64,000 bases of DNA. It comes from Brucella pseudogrignonensis (GTDB lineage: Bacteria > Pseudomonadota > Alphaproteobacteria > Rhizobiales > Rhizobiaceae). Below the pieces are notes generated by a model. That model searched no databases. It was not told the origin of the DNA and saw nothing but the letters and a program-made list of their open reading frames with translations. The position numbers and the translations under genes were made by a program. The stretch spans positions 1,372,501-1,436,500 of the forward strand of contig NZ_JAVLAT010000001.1 in the NCBI RefSeq assembly GCF_032190615.1, in the 5' to 3' direction. Below are positions 44,499-55,024 of the stretch, piece after piece (position 1 is the first letter of the stretch; every line of letters starts with the position of its first letter).

Positions 44499-45095
44499 AT
44501 GGATAAAGTTATTAATATTTCTGGATACACAGAGTATTTTTTTCATGTAAGAATTATTACAGGTGTATTTGTGAGTCTTTGTATATCTAAGGTGCTTTCA
44601 TCATTTGTTTTTTATATACAGTCAGTAAGCGAGAAAAGAATAAATATTACGCATTTTTTATGGTTGTTAACATGCAGTATATTTGTTGTAGATTGGTGGT
44701 GGGATGTTCTTGCTTGGGGTGAATTGATAAATAATTCTTATTTTTCTTACTTGTTTATTATTTTATATGCATTCAGTTTTTATTTTTTGTCTTCGTTGGT
44801 TTCTCCCGACTACGTTCACTTTCACGAAGATTTTGATTCATATTTTCTAAAAATACGTAAGTGGTTTTTTATGATTTTTATCATAAATCAAATATCTTAC
44901 GATTTACTACATTTTATAATTATAAATAATGCTTACTGGTTTAGCTTAGATATCGTACTAACAGCAATTATGGCTACTATACTTTTTATATCAACTAAAT
45001 TTTGCAGTTCAATTTCTCAAAAATTTACTGCTGTGTTTATTTTTATAATTCAAGTATTTTTGATTTTTGATGACCTTACCGTCGAACATTATTAA
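44499..45095 (+). CDS. AT-rich orphan membrane protein inside the transglycosylase tail duplication
   Basis: 198 residues, rich in Phe, Ile, Tyr and Trp, with about five or six hydrophobic segments (around 15-38, 50-70, 80-100, 120-143, 147-170 and 174-192). It contains VDWWWDVLAWGEL and a loop with DYVHFHEDFDSYF. I do not recognise the family. The DNA is extremely AT-rich, unlike all neighbours. No strong ribosome site was found, although GGTTAATT precedes the ATG. It lies exactly between the two copies of the transglycosylase tail, so it probably entered with that rearrangement. Confidence 0.6.
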   Translation: MDKVINISGYTEYFFHVRIITGVFVSLCISKVLSSFVFYIQSVSEKRINITHFLWLLTCSIFVVDWWWDVLAWGELINNSYFSYLFIILYAFSFYFLSSLVSPDYVHFHEDFDSYFLKIRKWFFMIFIINQISYDLLHFIIINNAYWFSLDIVLTAIMATILFISTKFCSSISQKFTAVFIFIIQVFLIFDDLTVEHY

Positions 45096-45102
45096 TTTCA
45101 CC

Positions 45103-45270
45103 AAAGAGTTCGCGGACCATTCCAATGGAAACGCGGATGGCCTGCCTGGTTTCAGAACCCGTTGTTCCACTGGTCTGTGGCAATCCAAAAATGGACTGCC
45201 TCTAACCTGTTTCACCCAGCAGGAACTGGCGAAAATCTATTCGCTGAAAATCCGCGCCGGAGTGAGATAA
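45103..45270 (+). pseudogene. Second, diverged copy of the transglycosylase C-terminal tail
   Basis: The reading frame encodes NADGLPGFRTRCSTGLWQSK and then NGLPLTCFTQQELAKIYSLK, matching the end of the gene at 43188-44447. Aligning 44331-44416 with 45130-45215 gives 66 identical bases of 86 by hand count, with no gaps. No catalytic domain or believable start is attached, so it is a remnant 3' end or an unused alternative tail. Its G+C resembles the core genome, unlike the 650 bases before it. Confidence 0.75.
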
Positions 45271-45288
45271 TCGCTCCGGCGCACAATT

Positions 45289-46479
45289 TTAAGCCGCTTT
45301 TGTCAGCATGCCATGTGGGTCGAGCACGAATTTCTTCGCCACGCCCTGATCAAAGCTTTCATAGCCTTGCGGCGCATCTTCCAGCGAAATCACCTGCGCA
45401 TTGACGATGTCTGCAATGTTCAGCCGACCGTGCAGAATAGCCTGCATGAGTTGGCGGTTATATTTCACTACCGGCGTCTGGCCAGTATGGAAAGACTGCG
45501 CCTTTGCCCAGCCAAGACCAAAGCGCAGTGACAGGCTTCCCTGTTTGGCGGCGCTGTCAACTGCGCCCGGATCTTCCGTCACATACAATCCGGGAATGCC
45601 GATGGAGCCTGCCGGGCGGGTAATTTCCATCATCTGGTTGAGAACGATAGCCGGTTGTTCACCGCCGCTGTGACCACGGGCTTCAAAGCCGACAGCATCG
45701 ATAGCGCTATCCACTTCGTTGCTGCCGGTCACTTCTGCAATCATGTCACCGAGACGATCACTTGCCGAAAGATCAATCGGCTCGAAACCAACCTTGCGGG
45801 CATGTTCCAGCCGTTCCTTGTTGAAATCGCCAACCATGACGACTGCCGCACCTAAAATGCGCGCAGAGGCAGCGGCAGCAAGCCCAACTGGTCCGGCGCC
45901 TGCCACATAGACAATGGAGCCGACGCCAACACCCGCTTTCACTGCGCCATGAAAGCCGGTGGGCAGAATATCCGACAGCATGGTGAGGTCGCGGATTTTT
46001 TCAATGGCCTGCTCTCGGTCGGGGAACTTCAGCAGATTGAAATCGGCATAAGGCACCATGACATAGCGCGCTTGCCCACCGATCCAGCCGCCCATATCCA
46101 CATAGCCATAGGCACCGCCCGCGCGTGATGGGTTGACCGTCAGGCACACGCCGGTGTCCTGCGACTTGCAGCAGCGGCAGCGCCCACAGGCGACATTGAA
46201 CGGCACCGAAACGATGTCGCCCACTTCGAGCATTTCGACATCGCTACCTTTCTCAATCACTTCACCGGTGATTTCGTGGCCAAGCACAAGACCGGGCATG
46301 GCAGTGGTGCGACCGCGCACCATGTGCTGATCAGACCCGCAGATATTGGTGGTGATCACTTTCAGGATGACAGCGTGGTCCAGCTTACGCCCGTCGGGTG
46401 CGCTCAGCACCGGATCATCAATATCACGAACTTCGACTTTACCCGGGCGCATGTACACAACGCCTCTATTCCTGCTCAT
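45289..46479 (-). CDS. fdhA: Glutathione-independent formaldehyde dehydrogenase (zinc alcohol dehydrogenase family)
   Basis: Oxidises formaldehyde to formate with tightly bound NAD. 396 residues. Catalytic zinc ligands lie in TNICGSDQHMVRG and GHEITGEVIEKG; structural zinc ligands are in CGRCRCCKSQDTGVC. The nucleotide-binding stretch is VAGAGPVGLAAAASARILGA. The long C-terminal part with DFGVGQ-type inserts fits the Pseudomonas FdhA branch; I judge this from overall similarity. It follows the LysR gene in the same direction after 58 bases and may be read with it. Confidence 0.9.
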   Translation of the reverse strand: MSRNRGVVYMRPGKVEVRDIDDPVLSAPDGRKLDHAVILKVITTNICGSDQHMVRGRTTAMPGLVLGHEITGEVIEKGSDVEMLEVGDIVSVPFNVACGRCRCCKSQDTGVCLTVNPSRAGGAYGYVDMGGWIGGQARYVMVPYADFNLLKFPDREQAIEKIRDLTMLSDILPTGFHGAVKAGVGVGSIVYVAGAGPVGLAAAASARILGAAVVMVGDFNKERLEHARKVGFEPIDLSASDRLGDMIAEVTGSNEVDSAIDAVGFEARGHSGGEQPAIVLNQMMEITRPAGSIGIPGLYVTEDPGAVDSAAKQGSLSLRFGLGWAKAQSFHTGQTPVVKYNRQLMQAILHGRLNIADIVNAQVISLEDAPQGYESFDQGVAKKFVLDPHGMLTKAA

Positions 46480-46537
46480 GCCTACCTCCTCCAGATGGAC
46501 AGTGCGGGGATATACCCGTCTGACAAGCCTATCGTGC

Positions 46538-47455
46538 TTAATGGTCGAGGAGTTGTTCTGTGCGCGACATGTCCGGTTCGCGGATCAGCATGTTAGCGAA
46601 AGATGTAAGCGCTTTAGTCTGATAGCGGTCATTATGCGAAAGCATCAAAAACTGGCGTTGAGGCAATGCAAAATTGGCTTTGACCAATGTGCCCGCCGCG
46701 AGATGGGGTGCAGCCACCAGTTCCGAGATCGCAGTAACATAATTGCCGGAAAGCACGGCAGAGCAGATCGCTTCATTGGAAGGAAGTTCAAGCGCAATGT
46801 TCAGACGCGCCGGATCATAGCCTGCGACGCGTGCCGCATCTTCGAACACGCTGCGCGTGCCTGACCCATGTTCGCGCAATATCCACTGGCCGCTAAACAA
46901 CGAATCCCAGGTGAGCTTTTCAGCATTGCGCCATGGATGATCAGGCCCTGTGACAACGATAAGCTGGTCTGTACCAACTTTGCGAAGGGAAAGTGCCGGT
47001 GCCTGTACCGCACCTTCCACAAGCCCTATATCGGCTAAACCGGCCTCAGTTGCTTGTGTCACGCTTTCGGTATTGCCGAGCGTCAGCCGCAAATAGATCA
47101 TTGGGTAGGCTGCATGAAACTGTGCCAGATAGGGCGGCAGCCAATAGCTCGCAATCGTCTGGCTGGCATGAATGGTAAGAATGCCACGTTTGCCACTGCC
47201 AAGTTCCGACAGCATACGCTCAGCGGATTGCGCCCGGGCAAGTGTCGCGCGGGCTTCATCCAGAAACATGCGGCCATCGCCGGTTAGCTCTATGCGCCGT
47301 CCGATCCGGTTGAAAAGCATCGCACTATAGCGATCTTCCAGTGTGCGAATGGCCGAACTCACCGCCGATGGCGTGAGATTGAGCGCCTCCGACGCGCGGG
47401 TCAGATGCTCTCGCTCGGCCACTTCGATGAAAATACGCAGTTGTTCCAGTGTCAT
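46538..47455 (-). CDS. LysR-family regulator, divergent from yeiH
   Basis: 305 residues: N-terminal winged helix (1 to about 60; LRIFIEVAEREHLTRASEALNLTPSAVSSAIRTLE) and a C-terminal effector domain (about 90-295). The YeiE/CysB-like branch is suggested by TIHASQTIASYWLPPYLAQF. It is divergent from a YeiH family gene, the usual partner of YeiE, which in enterobacteria senses sulfite. A palindrome at 47467-47481 lies 12 bases upstream of its start. Confidence 0.9.
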   Translation of the reverse strand: MTLEQLRIFIEVAEREHLTRASEALNLTPSAVSSAIRTLEDRYSAMLFNRIGRRIELTGDGRMFLDEARATLARAQSAERMLSELGSGKRGILTIHASQTIASYWLPPYLAQFHAAYPMIYLRLTLGNTESVTQATEAGLADIGLVEGAVQAPALSLRKVGTDQLIVVTGPDHPWRNAEKLTWDSLFSGQWILREHGSGTRSVFEDAARVAGYDPARLNIALELPSNEAICSAVLSGNYVTAISELVAAPHLAAGTLVKANFALPQRQFLMLSHNDRYQTKALTSFANMLIREPDMSRTEQLLDH

Positions 47456-47466
47456 AGCTTCAATCG

Positions 47467-47481
47467 TTCGATTTTATCGAA
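47467..47481. promoter_or_regulatory. Palindromic operator candidate for the LysR regulator
   Basis: TTCGAT (47467-47472), TTT, ATCGAA (47476-47481): perfect dyad in the 103-base gap between the divergent LysR and YeiH genes. LysR sites are AT-rich dyads of T-N11-A type placed next to the regulator gene, so the position fits autoregulation and activation of yeiH. Confidence 0.5.
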
Positions 47482-47558
47482 TGAATTGTGCCATATTATG
47501 CGATGGAATGAACAGAAGAAAAGGCGCATGAGATTGAAAAATATTTCTCCTGATATGA

Positions 47559-48590
47559 ATGTCTATCCCAATGACGACCGCAATAACCACCAAATTCCAG
47601 AACATTCTCCCCGGGCTAGCGCTTAGTCTGGCGGTATCGGCAGTCGCTATCGGCTTGGAAAAGGTCGAGGAACATTATACGGGCAAGGCATGGCTGGAAG
47701 CGCTTGTCTTGGCAATTCTGCTGGGAACCGCAGTTCGCACCATTTTCCGTCCCGGTAAGCAATTTGCCAAAGGCATCAGCTTTTCGGCAAAGTTGCTACT
47801 GGAAATTGCCGTTGTACTGCTTGGCGCGTCGATCAGCGCAAGTGCGGTGATTGATGCCGGGCCGGGCCTTATCCTTGGTATTGCCTGTGTGGTGGCCATC
47901 GCGATCTCGCTAAGCTATGGCATTGGACGTTTGTTAAAACTGCCGCATCGCATGGCCGTTCTGGTTGCTTGCGGCAATTCAATCTGTGGTAATTCTGCTA
48001 TCGCCGCCACTGCCCCTGTTATTGGCGCAGATAGCGAAGATGTCGCTGCTTCTATCGCCTTTACCGCCATCCTTGGTGTCGTTGTTGTGCTGTGTCTGCC
48101 GCTGCTGGTACCGCTGCTTGGAATGTCTTTTACGCAGTATGGCGTTCTGGCGGGGCTGACGGTTTATGCCGTGCCACAGGTGCTGGCTGCAACCGCGCCC
48201 GTTGCTGCAATCAGCGTACAACTGGGAACCTTGGTCAAGCTCGTTCGTGTGTTGATGCTGGGGCCGGTTATTCTGACGCTATCGGTTCTCGCTGGAAATA
48301 GAGATGCGGAGGTAAAACCCGGCTTTCTGCAACTGGTGCCATGGTTCATCATCGGTTTTCTGGGTATGATGGCGCTGCGCTCGCTGCATCTTATTCCCGA
48401 AGCAATTCTCCCGATCATCCAGTTTGCGTCGACAGCACTGACGATCATTTCAATGGCAGCACTTGGGCTTGGTGTCGATGTGCGCTCTGTCGCCTCGGCT
48501 GGCGGACGGGTCACCTTTGCGGCCATTTTGTCCCTCGTGGCACTTGGGGCGATCAGCTTAGGCTTGATATATTTGTTGGATATAGCTTGA
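47559..48590 (+). CDS. YeiH family putative membrane exporter
   Basis: 343 residues with about ten membrane segments. LLLEIAVVLLGASISASAV, then ACGNSICGNSAIAATAPVIGA and TVYAVPQVLAATAPV are hallmarks of the YeiH (UPF0324) family, named a putative sulfate exporter, though transport has not been firmly shown. ATG at 47559 is used; ATG at 47571 is equally possible. Control by the divergent LysR gene is likely. Confidence 0.9.
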   Translation: MSIPMTTAITTKFQNILPGLALSLAVSAVAIGLEKVEEHYTGKAWLEALVLAILLGTAVRTIFRPGKQFAKGISFSAKLLLEIAVVLLGASISASAVIDAGPGLILGIACVVAIAISLSYGIGRLLKLPHRMAVLVACGNSICGNSAIAATAPVIGADSEDVAASIAFTAILGVVVVLCLPLLVPLLGMSFTQYGVLAGLTVYAVPQVLAATAPVAAISVQLGTLVKLVRVLMLGPVILTLSVLAGNRDAEVKPGFLQLVPWFIIGFLGMMALRSLHLIPEAILPIIQFASTALTIISMAALGLGVDVRSVASAGGRVTFAAILSLVALGAISLGLIYLLDIA

Positions 48591-48679
48591 TAGCTGGCGT
48601 TTAGAATGGAGCGGAGACCTAAAGAAACACCCGCACCATTCGCCTGCTTTATTCCTTAACTACGGAGGGCCAGATTGTT

Positions 48680-49402
48680 CTAAAACTTATAAGCAACACC
48701 AATGCGAATGTCGTTTGTTGACAGTTTGCTGCTTGCCGTGCCGTTTCCATTAAGATCAAAGTTTTGTTTGCCGAAATCTGTATAACGATACTCTAATCGT
48801 AGTATTACGTTGTCGGTTGCCGCATAATCAACACCACCTCCAACAGTCCATCCGGTTCGTGTCTTTGTTTTAGATATAGTCTCACCATCCTCAAATTCTT
48901 CGTTGATTGTAAGCGTATTTTTAATACTTCCAAAGGCTAAACCACCAGCGAGATATGGCATAACTTTATTCACAGCATATCCCATTCGCGCTCGCATCGC
49001 TCCATTCCAAGCTAGTTCCGTGGATGCACTGTGTCCTGAATCATCGTGAAGAAAACTGTTTTTTTGGGATTGAAATCCCTTAATTATATCCACTTCACCG
49101 CCAAGAATAAAATTATTCCCTAAATCAAAGTTATATCCGGCATAGACGCCGCCAATAAAGGCACCTTTGTTTTCTGAACCCGCACTATCAAAGTCTTCAA
49201 AGTCGTCATTATCTTTTAGAGAATATTTAGTTTTTGCCCATGAGTGACCAACTTGGCCGCCCAAATAGGCTCCACTCCAATTATATGGCGAACTTGAAAT
49301 TTTTTCAGTAGGTTCTTGCATGACAACAACATCTGCTGAATAGGCAGCGCTTGTTAATGATATAAATAAAATTGATGATGCAGATAAGAAGTAATGACGC
49401 AT
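48680..49402 (-). CDS. Outer membrane beta-barrel protein, Omp25/Omp31-like
   Basis: 240 residues with a signal peptide (1 to about 22; ending SAAYSAD). The mature protein is an eight-strand barrel type: NWSGAYLGGQVGHSW, GGVYAGYNFDLGNNFILGGEVD, MRARMGYAVNKVMPYLAGGLAFG, GGGVDYAATDNVILRLEYRYTDFG, and the terminal IRIGVAYKF ending in aromatic Phe as porins do. Family members in Brucella are major surface proteins. The gene is more AT-rich than its neighbours and stands alone, which may mean a gained paralogue. Confidence 0.88.
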   Translation of the reverse strand: MRHYFLSASSILFISLTSAAYSADVVVMQEPTEKISSSPYNWSGAYLGGQVGHSWAKTKYSLKDNDDFEDFDSAGSENKGAFIGGVYAGYNFDLGNNFILGGEVDIIKGFQSQKNSFLHDDSGHSASTELAWNGAMRARMGYAVNKVMPYLAGGLAFGSIKNTLTINEEFEDGETISKTKTRTGWTVGGGVDYAATDNVILRLEYRYTDFGKQNFDLNGNGTASSKLSTNDIRIGVAYKF

Positions 49403-49540
49403 ATACTGACTCCGTAGTATTATAATGCTTTTAGATCAATTTACAGTTCGGGTAATTGACATTTAATTTTTTATTTCTCAACCGCAAAATTTTATAAACA
49501 TCTAGGGTTTTATTTGTTGTTCGTATATGTTTGGGTAGTC

Positions 49541-49570
49541 AGAAAAAAAGCCCGCCAAATGGCGGGCTTT
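49541..49570 (-). terminator. Rho-independent terminator after rpsA
   Basis: On the minus strand AAAGCCCGCC pairs with GGCGGGCTTT around ATTT, followed by a run of T. It lies 27 bases after the rpsA stop. Confidence 0.93.
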
Positions 49571-49596
49571 CTCATATTTATTGAAGTGTCGAAAAC

Positions 49597-51297
49597 TTAG
49601 TTGTTTTCCGACTTCTTCATTGCTGCAGCGAGAATGTCGCCGAGCGATGCACCGGAATCGGTCGAGCCGTACTGAGCGACTGCTTCCTTTTCTTCAGCAA
49701 TTTCCAGAGCCTTGATGGAGACCTGCAGCTTGCGGGTCTTCTTGTCGAATGCGATGACGCGAGCGTCAACTTTCTGGCCAACGCTGAAGCGTTCTGGACG
49801 CTGTTCGTCACGGTCACGCGACAGATCCGAGCGCTTGATGAAGCTGTCGAGATCGTGGTCAACGAGACGGACTTCAAGGCCACCATCGGTAACGGCTGTG
49901 ACTTCACAGGTTACAACGGCGTTCTTGCGCAGTTCACCCGAAGCTGCTGCTTCGCCGACCTTGTCGCCGGAAAGCTGCTTGATGCCGAGCGAGATACGTT
50001 CCTTTTCGATGTCAACGTCGAGAACAACGGCCTTAACAACTTCGCCCTTGTTGTATTCTTCGATGACCTGCTCGCCTGGACGGTTCCAGTCGAGATCGGA
50101 AAGGTGAACCATGCCGTCAACGTCGCCGTCGAGACCAATGAACAGGCCGAATTCGGTCTTGTTCTTGACTTCGCCTTCAACGATTGTGCCCTGTGGGTAC
50201 TTGTCAGCAAAAGTCGTCCATGGGTTGTCGAGAGTCTGCTTGAGACCGAGCGAGATACGGCGCTTGACCGGATCAACTTCGAGCACAACAACTTCGACTT
50301 CCTGCGTGGTCGACAGGATCTTGCCTGGATGTACGTTCTTCTTGGTCCACGACATTTCTGAAACGTGGATCAGACCTTCGATGCCTGGCTCGATTTCGAC
50401 AAATGCGCCGTAATCGGTGATGTTGGTTACAGTACCGGTGATCTTTTTGCCGATCGGGTACTTCGCACCAATGCCATCCCAAGGATCGTTCTCGAGCTGC
50501 TTCATGCCGAGCGAGATACGATGTGTGTCCTGGTTGATACGGATGATCTGCACCTTGACCGACTGGCCGATGGTGAGGATTTCCGAAGGATGGTTGACGC
50601 GGCGCCATGCCATGTCGGTCACGTGCAGGAGGCCGTCAATGCCGCCGAGGTCAACGAACGCACCGTAATCGGTGATGTTCTTGACAACGCCGTCAACAAC
50701 CTGACCTTCTTCAAGGTTCTGAACGATTTCCGAACGCTGTTCCGCACGGCTTTCTTCAAGAACGGTACGACGCGAAACAACGATGTTGCCGCGGCGCTTG
50801 TCCATCTTGAGGATTTCGAAAGGCTGTGGGACGTGCATAAGTGGGGTAACGTCGCGGATCGGACGAATGTCCACCTGCGAACGCGGAAGGAACGCAACTG
50901 CGCCGTCCAGATCAACGGTGAAGCCACCCTTAACCTGATTGAAGATGACGCCGTCGACGCGTTCGCTGTTAGCGAACTTCTGCTCGAGCTTGCCCCAGCT
51001 TTCTTCACGACGTGCTTTTTCGCGCGACAGAACAGCTTCGCCGAGTGCGTTTTCGATGCGCTCAACGTAAACTTCAACTTCGTCGCCCGGCTTCATCGAG
51101 CCGTCTTTGCCCTTCGCGCCGAATTCCTTCAGCGGTACGCGACCTTCGACCTTGAGGCCGGCATCGATGATTGCCATGTCTTTTTCGATGGCAACGATGC
51201 GACCCTTTACAACATAACCTTCTGCAAGGTCATTGTTGGCAAAGGATTCAGCCAGCAGCGATTCGAAGTCTGCGAGGGAGGGATTAAATTCAGACAT
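49597..51297 (-). CDS. rpsA: 30S ribosomal protein S1
   Basis: 566 residues with six S1 repeats (for example GRIVAIEKDMAIIDAGLKVEG, GVVKNITDYGAFVDLGGIDG and GTVTNITDYGAFVEIEPGIEG). S1 brings mRNA to the 30S subunit and binds single-stranded RNA. The start at 51297 follows AGGAGTATTT directly below a short hairpin (51311-51338). It is downstream of cmk with a 222-base gap, the conserved aroA-cmk-rpsA order. Confidence 0.97.
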   Translation of the reverse strand: MSEFNPSLADFESLLAESFANNDLAEGYVVKGRIVAIEKDMAIIDAGLKVEGRVPLKEFGAKGKDGSMKPGDEVEVYVERIENALGEAVLSREKARREESWGKLEQKFANSERVDGVIFNQVKGGFTVDLDGAVAFLPRSQVDIRPIRDVTPLMHVPQPFEILKMDKRRGNIVVSRRTVLEESRAEQRSEIVQNLEEGQVVDGVVKNITDYGAFVDLGGIDGLLHVTDMAWRRVNHPSEILTIGQSVKVQIIRINQDTHRISLGMKQLENDPWDGIGAKYPIGKKITGTVTNITDYGAFVEIEPGIEGLIHVSEMSWTKKNVHPGKILSTTQEVEVVVLEVDPVKRRISLGLKQTLDNPWTTFADKYPQGTIVEGEVKNKTEFGLFIGLDGDVDGMVHLSDLDWNRPGEQVIEEYNKGEVVKAVVLDVDIEKERISLGIKQLSGDKVGEAAASGELRKNAVVTCEVTAVTDGGLEVRLVDHDLDSFIKRSDLSRDRDEQRPERFSVGQKVDARVIAFDKKTRKLQVSIKALEIAEEKEAVAQYGSTDSGASLGDILAAAMKKSENN

Positions 51298-51310
51298 AAA
51301 TACTCCTGAT

Positions 51311-51338
51311 GCATCCGGTATAAATCAACATCGGATGC
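51311..51338 (-). promoter_or_regulatory. Leader hairpin directly upstream of the rpsA ribosome site
   Basis: On the minus strand GCATCCG (51338-51332) pairs with CGGATGC (51317-51311) across a 14-base loop. AGGAG follows four bases later and then the ATG. S1 is known in E. coli to control its own translation through leader structure, so this stem is a fair candidate. The rest of the 222-base gap holds no gene. Confidence 0.45.
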
Positions 51339-51519
51339 GGCGCCGGGGGTTAGAGTTGCGTTGGGCCTGTCCTTCGGTCCCGTCTCGTGAGAGACAACCG
51401 GCGCGTGGAACGCGAAGTCAGGTTATAGGTTTGGGTGAGCCCTATATAGGAACAAAACCCGGATTATTCAGTGTTTCAGAGGCATTATTCTATCAGAAAG
51501 TTATAAAACTGTCCCAATA

Positions 51520-53820
<2,301 letters not shown>

Positions 53821-54207
53821 GTGGCAAAAGCTGAACTTGGTACCAAGCGCATCGATCCGGAAACGGGCAAAAAGTTTTACGATCTCAATCGCGATCCGAT
53901 TGTGTCGCCTTACACCGGTATTTCATATCCGCGTTCGTATTTCGAAGCGAGCATAGCTGAAAGCCGTGCCGCTGAAGAGGAATCGGAAGAGGAAGAACTG
54001 GATACGGCATTGGAAAAGCCGGAATTCGTTTCTCTTGAAGATGCGGATGACGAAGCCAAGGGTGGTGACGACCTGCCAGATCTAGACGACGATGTCGATC
54101 TTGGCGATGACGACGACGACACCTTCCTCGAAGAAGAGGAAGATGAAGACGACGACGTTTCGGACATTCTGGGCGGCGGCGTTGGTGATGACGACGAAGA
54201 AGTCTGA
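53821..54207 (+). CDS. TIGR02300 family protein, function unknown
   Basis: 128 residues with a GTG start. The N-terminus (KRIDPETGKKFYDLNRDPIV, then SPYTG) is the conserved part of a small family found in Alphaproteobacteria. The rest is strongly acidic (runs of Asp and Glu, about 60-125). It often sits beside aroA-cmk-rpsA on the opposite strand and before a tRNA-Ala gene, as here. The function is unknown; the acidic tail suggests binding to a basic partner. Confidence 0.85.
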   Translation: MAKAELGTKRIDPETGKKFYDLNRDPIVSPYTGISYPRSYFEASIAESRAAEEESEEEELDTALEKPEFVSLEDADDEAKGGDDLPDLDDDVDLGDDDDDTFLEEEEDEDDDVSDILGGGVGDDDEEV

Positions 54208-54235
54208 TCTAACTCTTCAGCGTTAGTTTGAAAGC

Positions 54236-54267
54236 AAGGCGGCCCATTGGGTCGCCTTGTTGTTTTT
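54236..54267 (+). terminator. Rho-independent terminator after the TIGR02300 gene
   Basis: AAGGCGGCCC (54236-54245) pairs with GGGTCGCCTT (54249-54258), including one G-T pair, followed by GTTGTTTTTT. Confidence 0.85.
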
Positions 54268-54424
54268 TACGGCATGGCAAACGGCGGATAGGCATTTGGC
54301 AAATTATTTTTGGCCGATGCGATAAGAGTTGTGATTTAGCTCTTGATCTTCTTCCAAACGCCATTTAAGAAGCCGCCACACCGGACAGAAATTTCTGTCT
54401 GGCCCACCTCTTAAGAGGTCTGAT

Positions 54425-54500
<76 letters not shown>

Positions 54501-54516
54501 AATTCCCCCAATAATT

Positions 54517-54882
54517 TTAGCGTCGTAAATAGCTTTTCCTCCCGCGATCATCGATGCAATATTTTCCACCGCGTGGACCAGTACAGATCAAGCCGTCGCG
54601 ACACGAGCATTCGCTTGTTGACGAGGATTGCATGTTTGACTGAGCCGGGTTGATCAAACCGGCCGCACCTCCAGCTGGACTGTGGGACAAACCCATAAAA
54701 GCCTGACACGATTTTTTGCTACCGCTGACAGATCCGTCATTGCAAATGAATATGTCACCCCGACAATGCGATATCCCGCCCTTGCTTCCACTACAGGGCG
54801 TATTCGCTGCTTGTGAAGGTGATAGTGTCGTAATTTGCAAACTGGTAATTACCAGTTTGATGACCCAGCCCATGATCCGCAT
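54517..54882 (-). CDS. Small secreted Cys-rich protein, function unknown
   Basis: About 121 residues with a signal peptide ([20 protein letters not shown], cleavage probably after PSQA). The mature part has eight Cys in the pattern [45 protein letters not shown], which suggests four disulfides in the periplasm or outside. I recall similar small proteins in Rhizobiales but no function. The gene converges on the tRNA-Ala gene with 16 bases between. An upstream ATG at 54918 is less likely. Confidence 0.7.
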   Translation of the reverse strand: MRIMGWVIKLVITSLQITTLSPSQAANTPCSGSKGGISHCRGDIFICNDGSVSGSKKSCQAFMGLSHSPAGGAAGLINPAQSNMQSSSTSECSCRDGLICTGPRGGKYCIDDRGRKSYLRR

Positions 54883-55024
54883 AAGTTCGGATATTAGCGA
54901 GTGTTGAAATGCGTGCAACTGATTAAGATCAGGAAAAGCATAGACGCCACGTCGAGTCTCTTTTACAGACTTCTTGGGAGCTGGATGGGAGAACAGCTCA
55001 GCTCACATAATTCTGGGAGGAATG

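Noticed and set aside
44420..45100. Insertion sequence in the transglycosylase tail
   Set aside because: No transposase, no terminal inverted repeats and no exact target duplication were found; the only gene encodes a membrane protein.
50365..51309. 314-codon open frame on the plus strand inside rpsA
   Set aside because: It is antisense to the S1 repeats and has no recognisable protein features.
53910..54167. Serine-rich reading frame on the minus strand
   Set aside because: It is the shadow of the Asp/Glu-rich tail of the plus-strand TIGR02300 gene.
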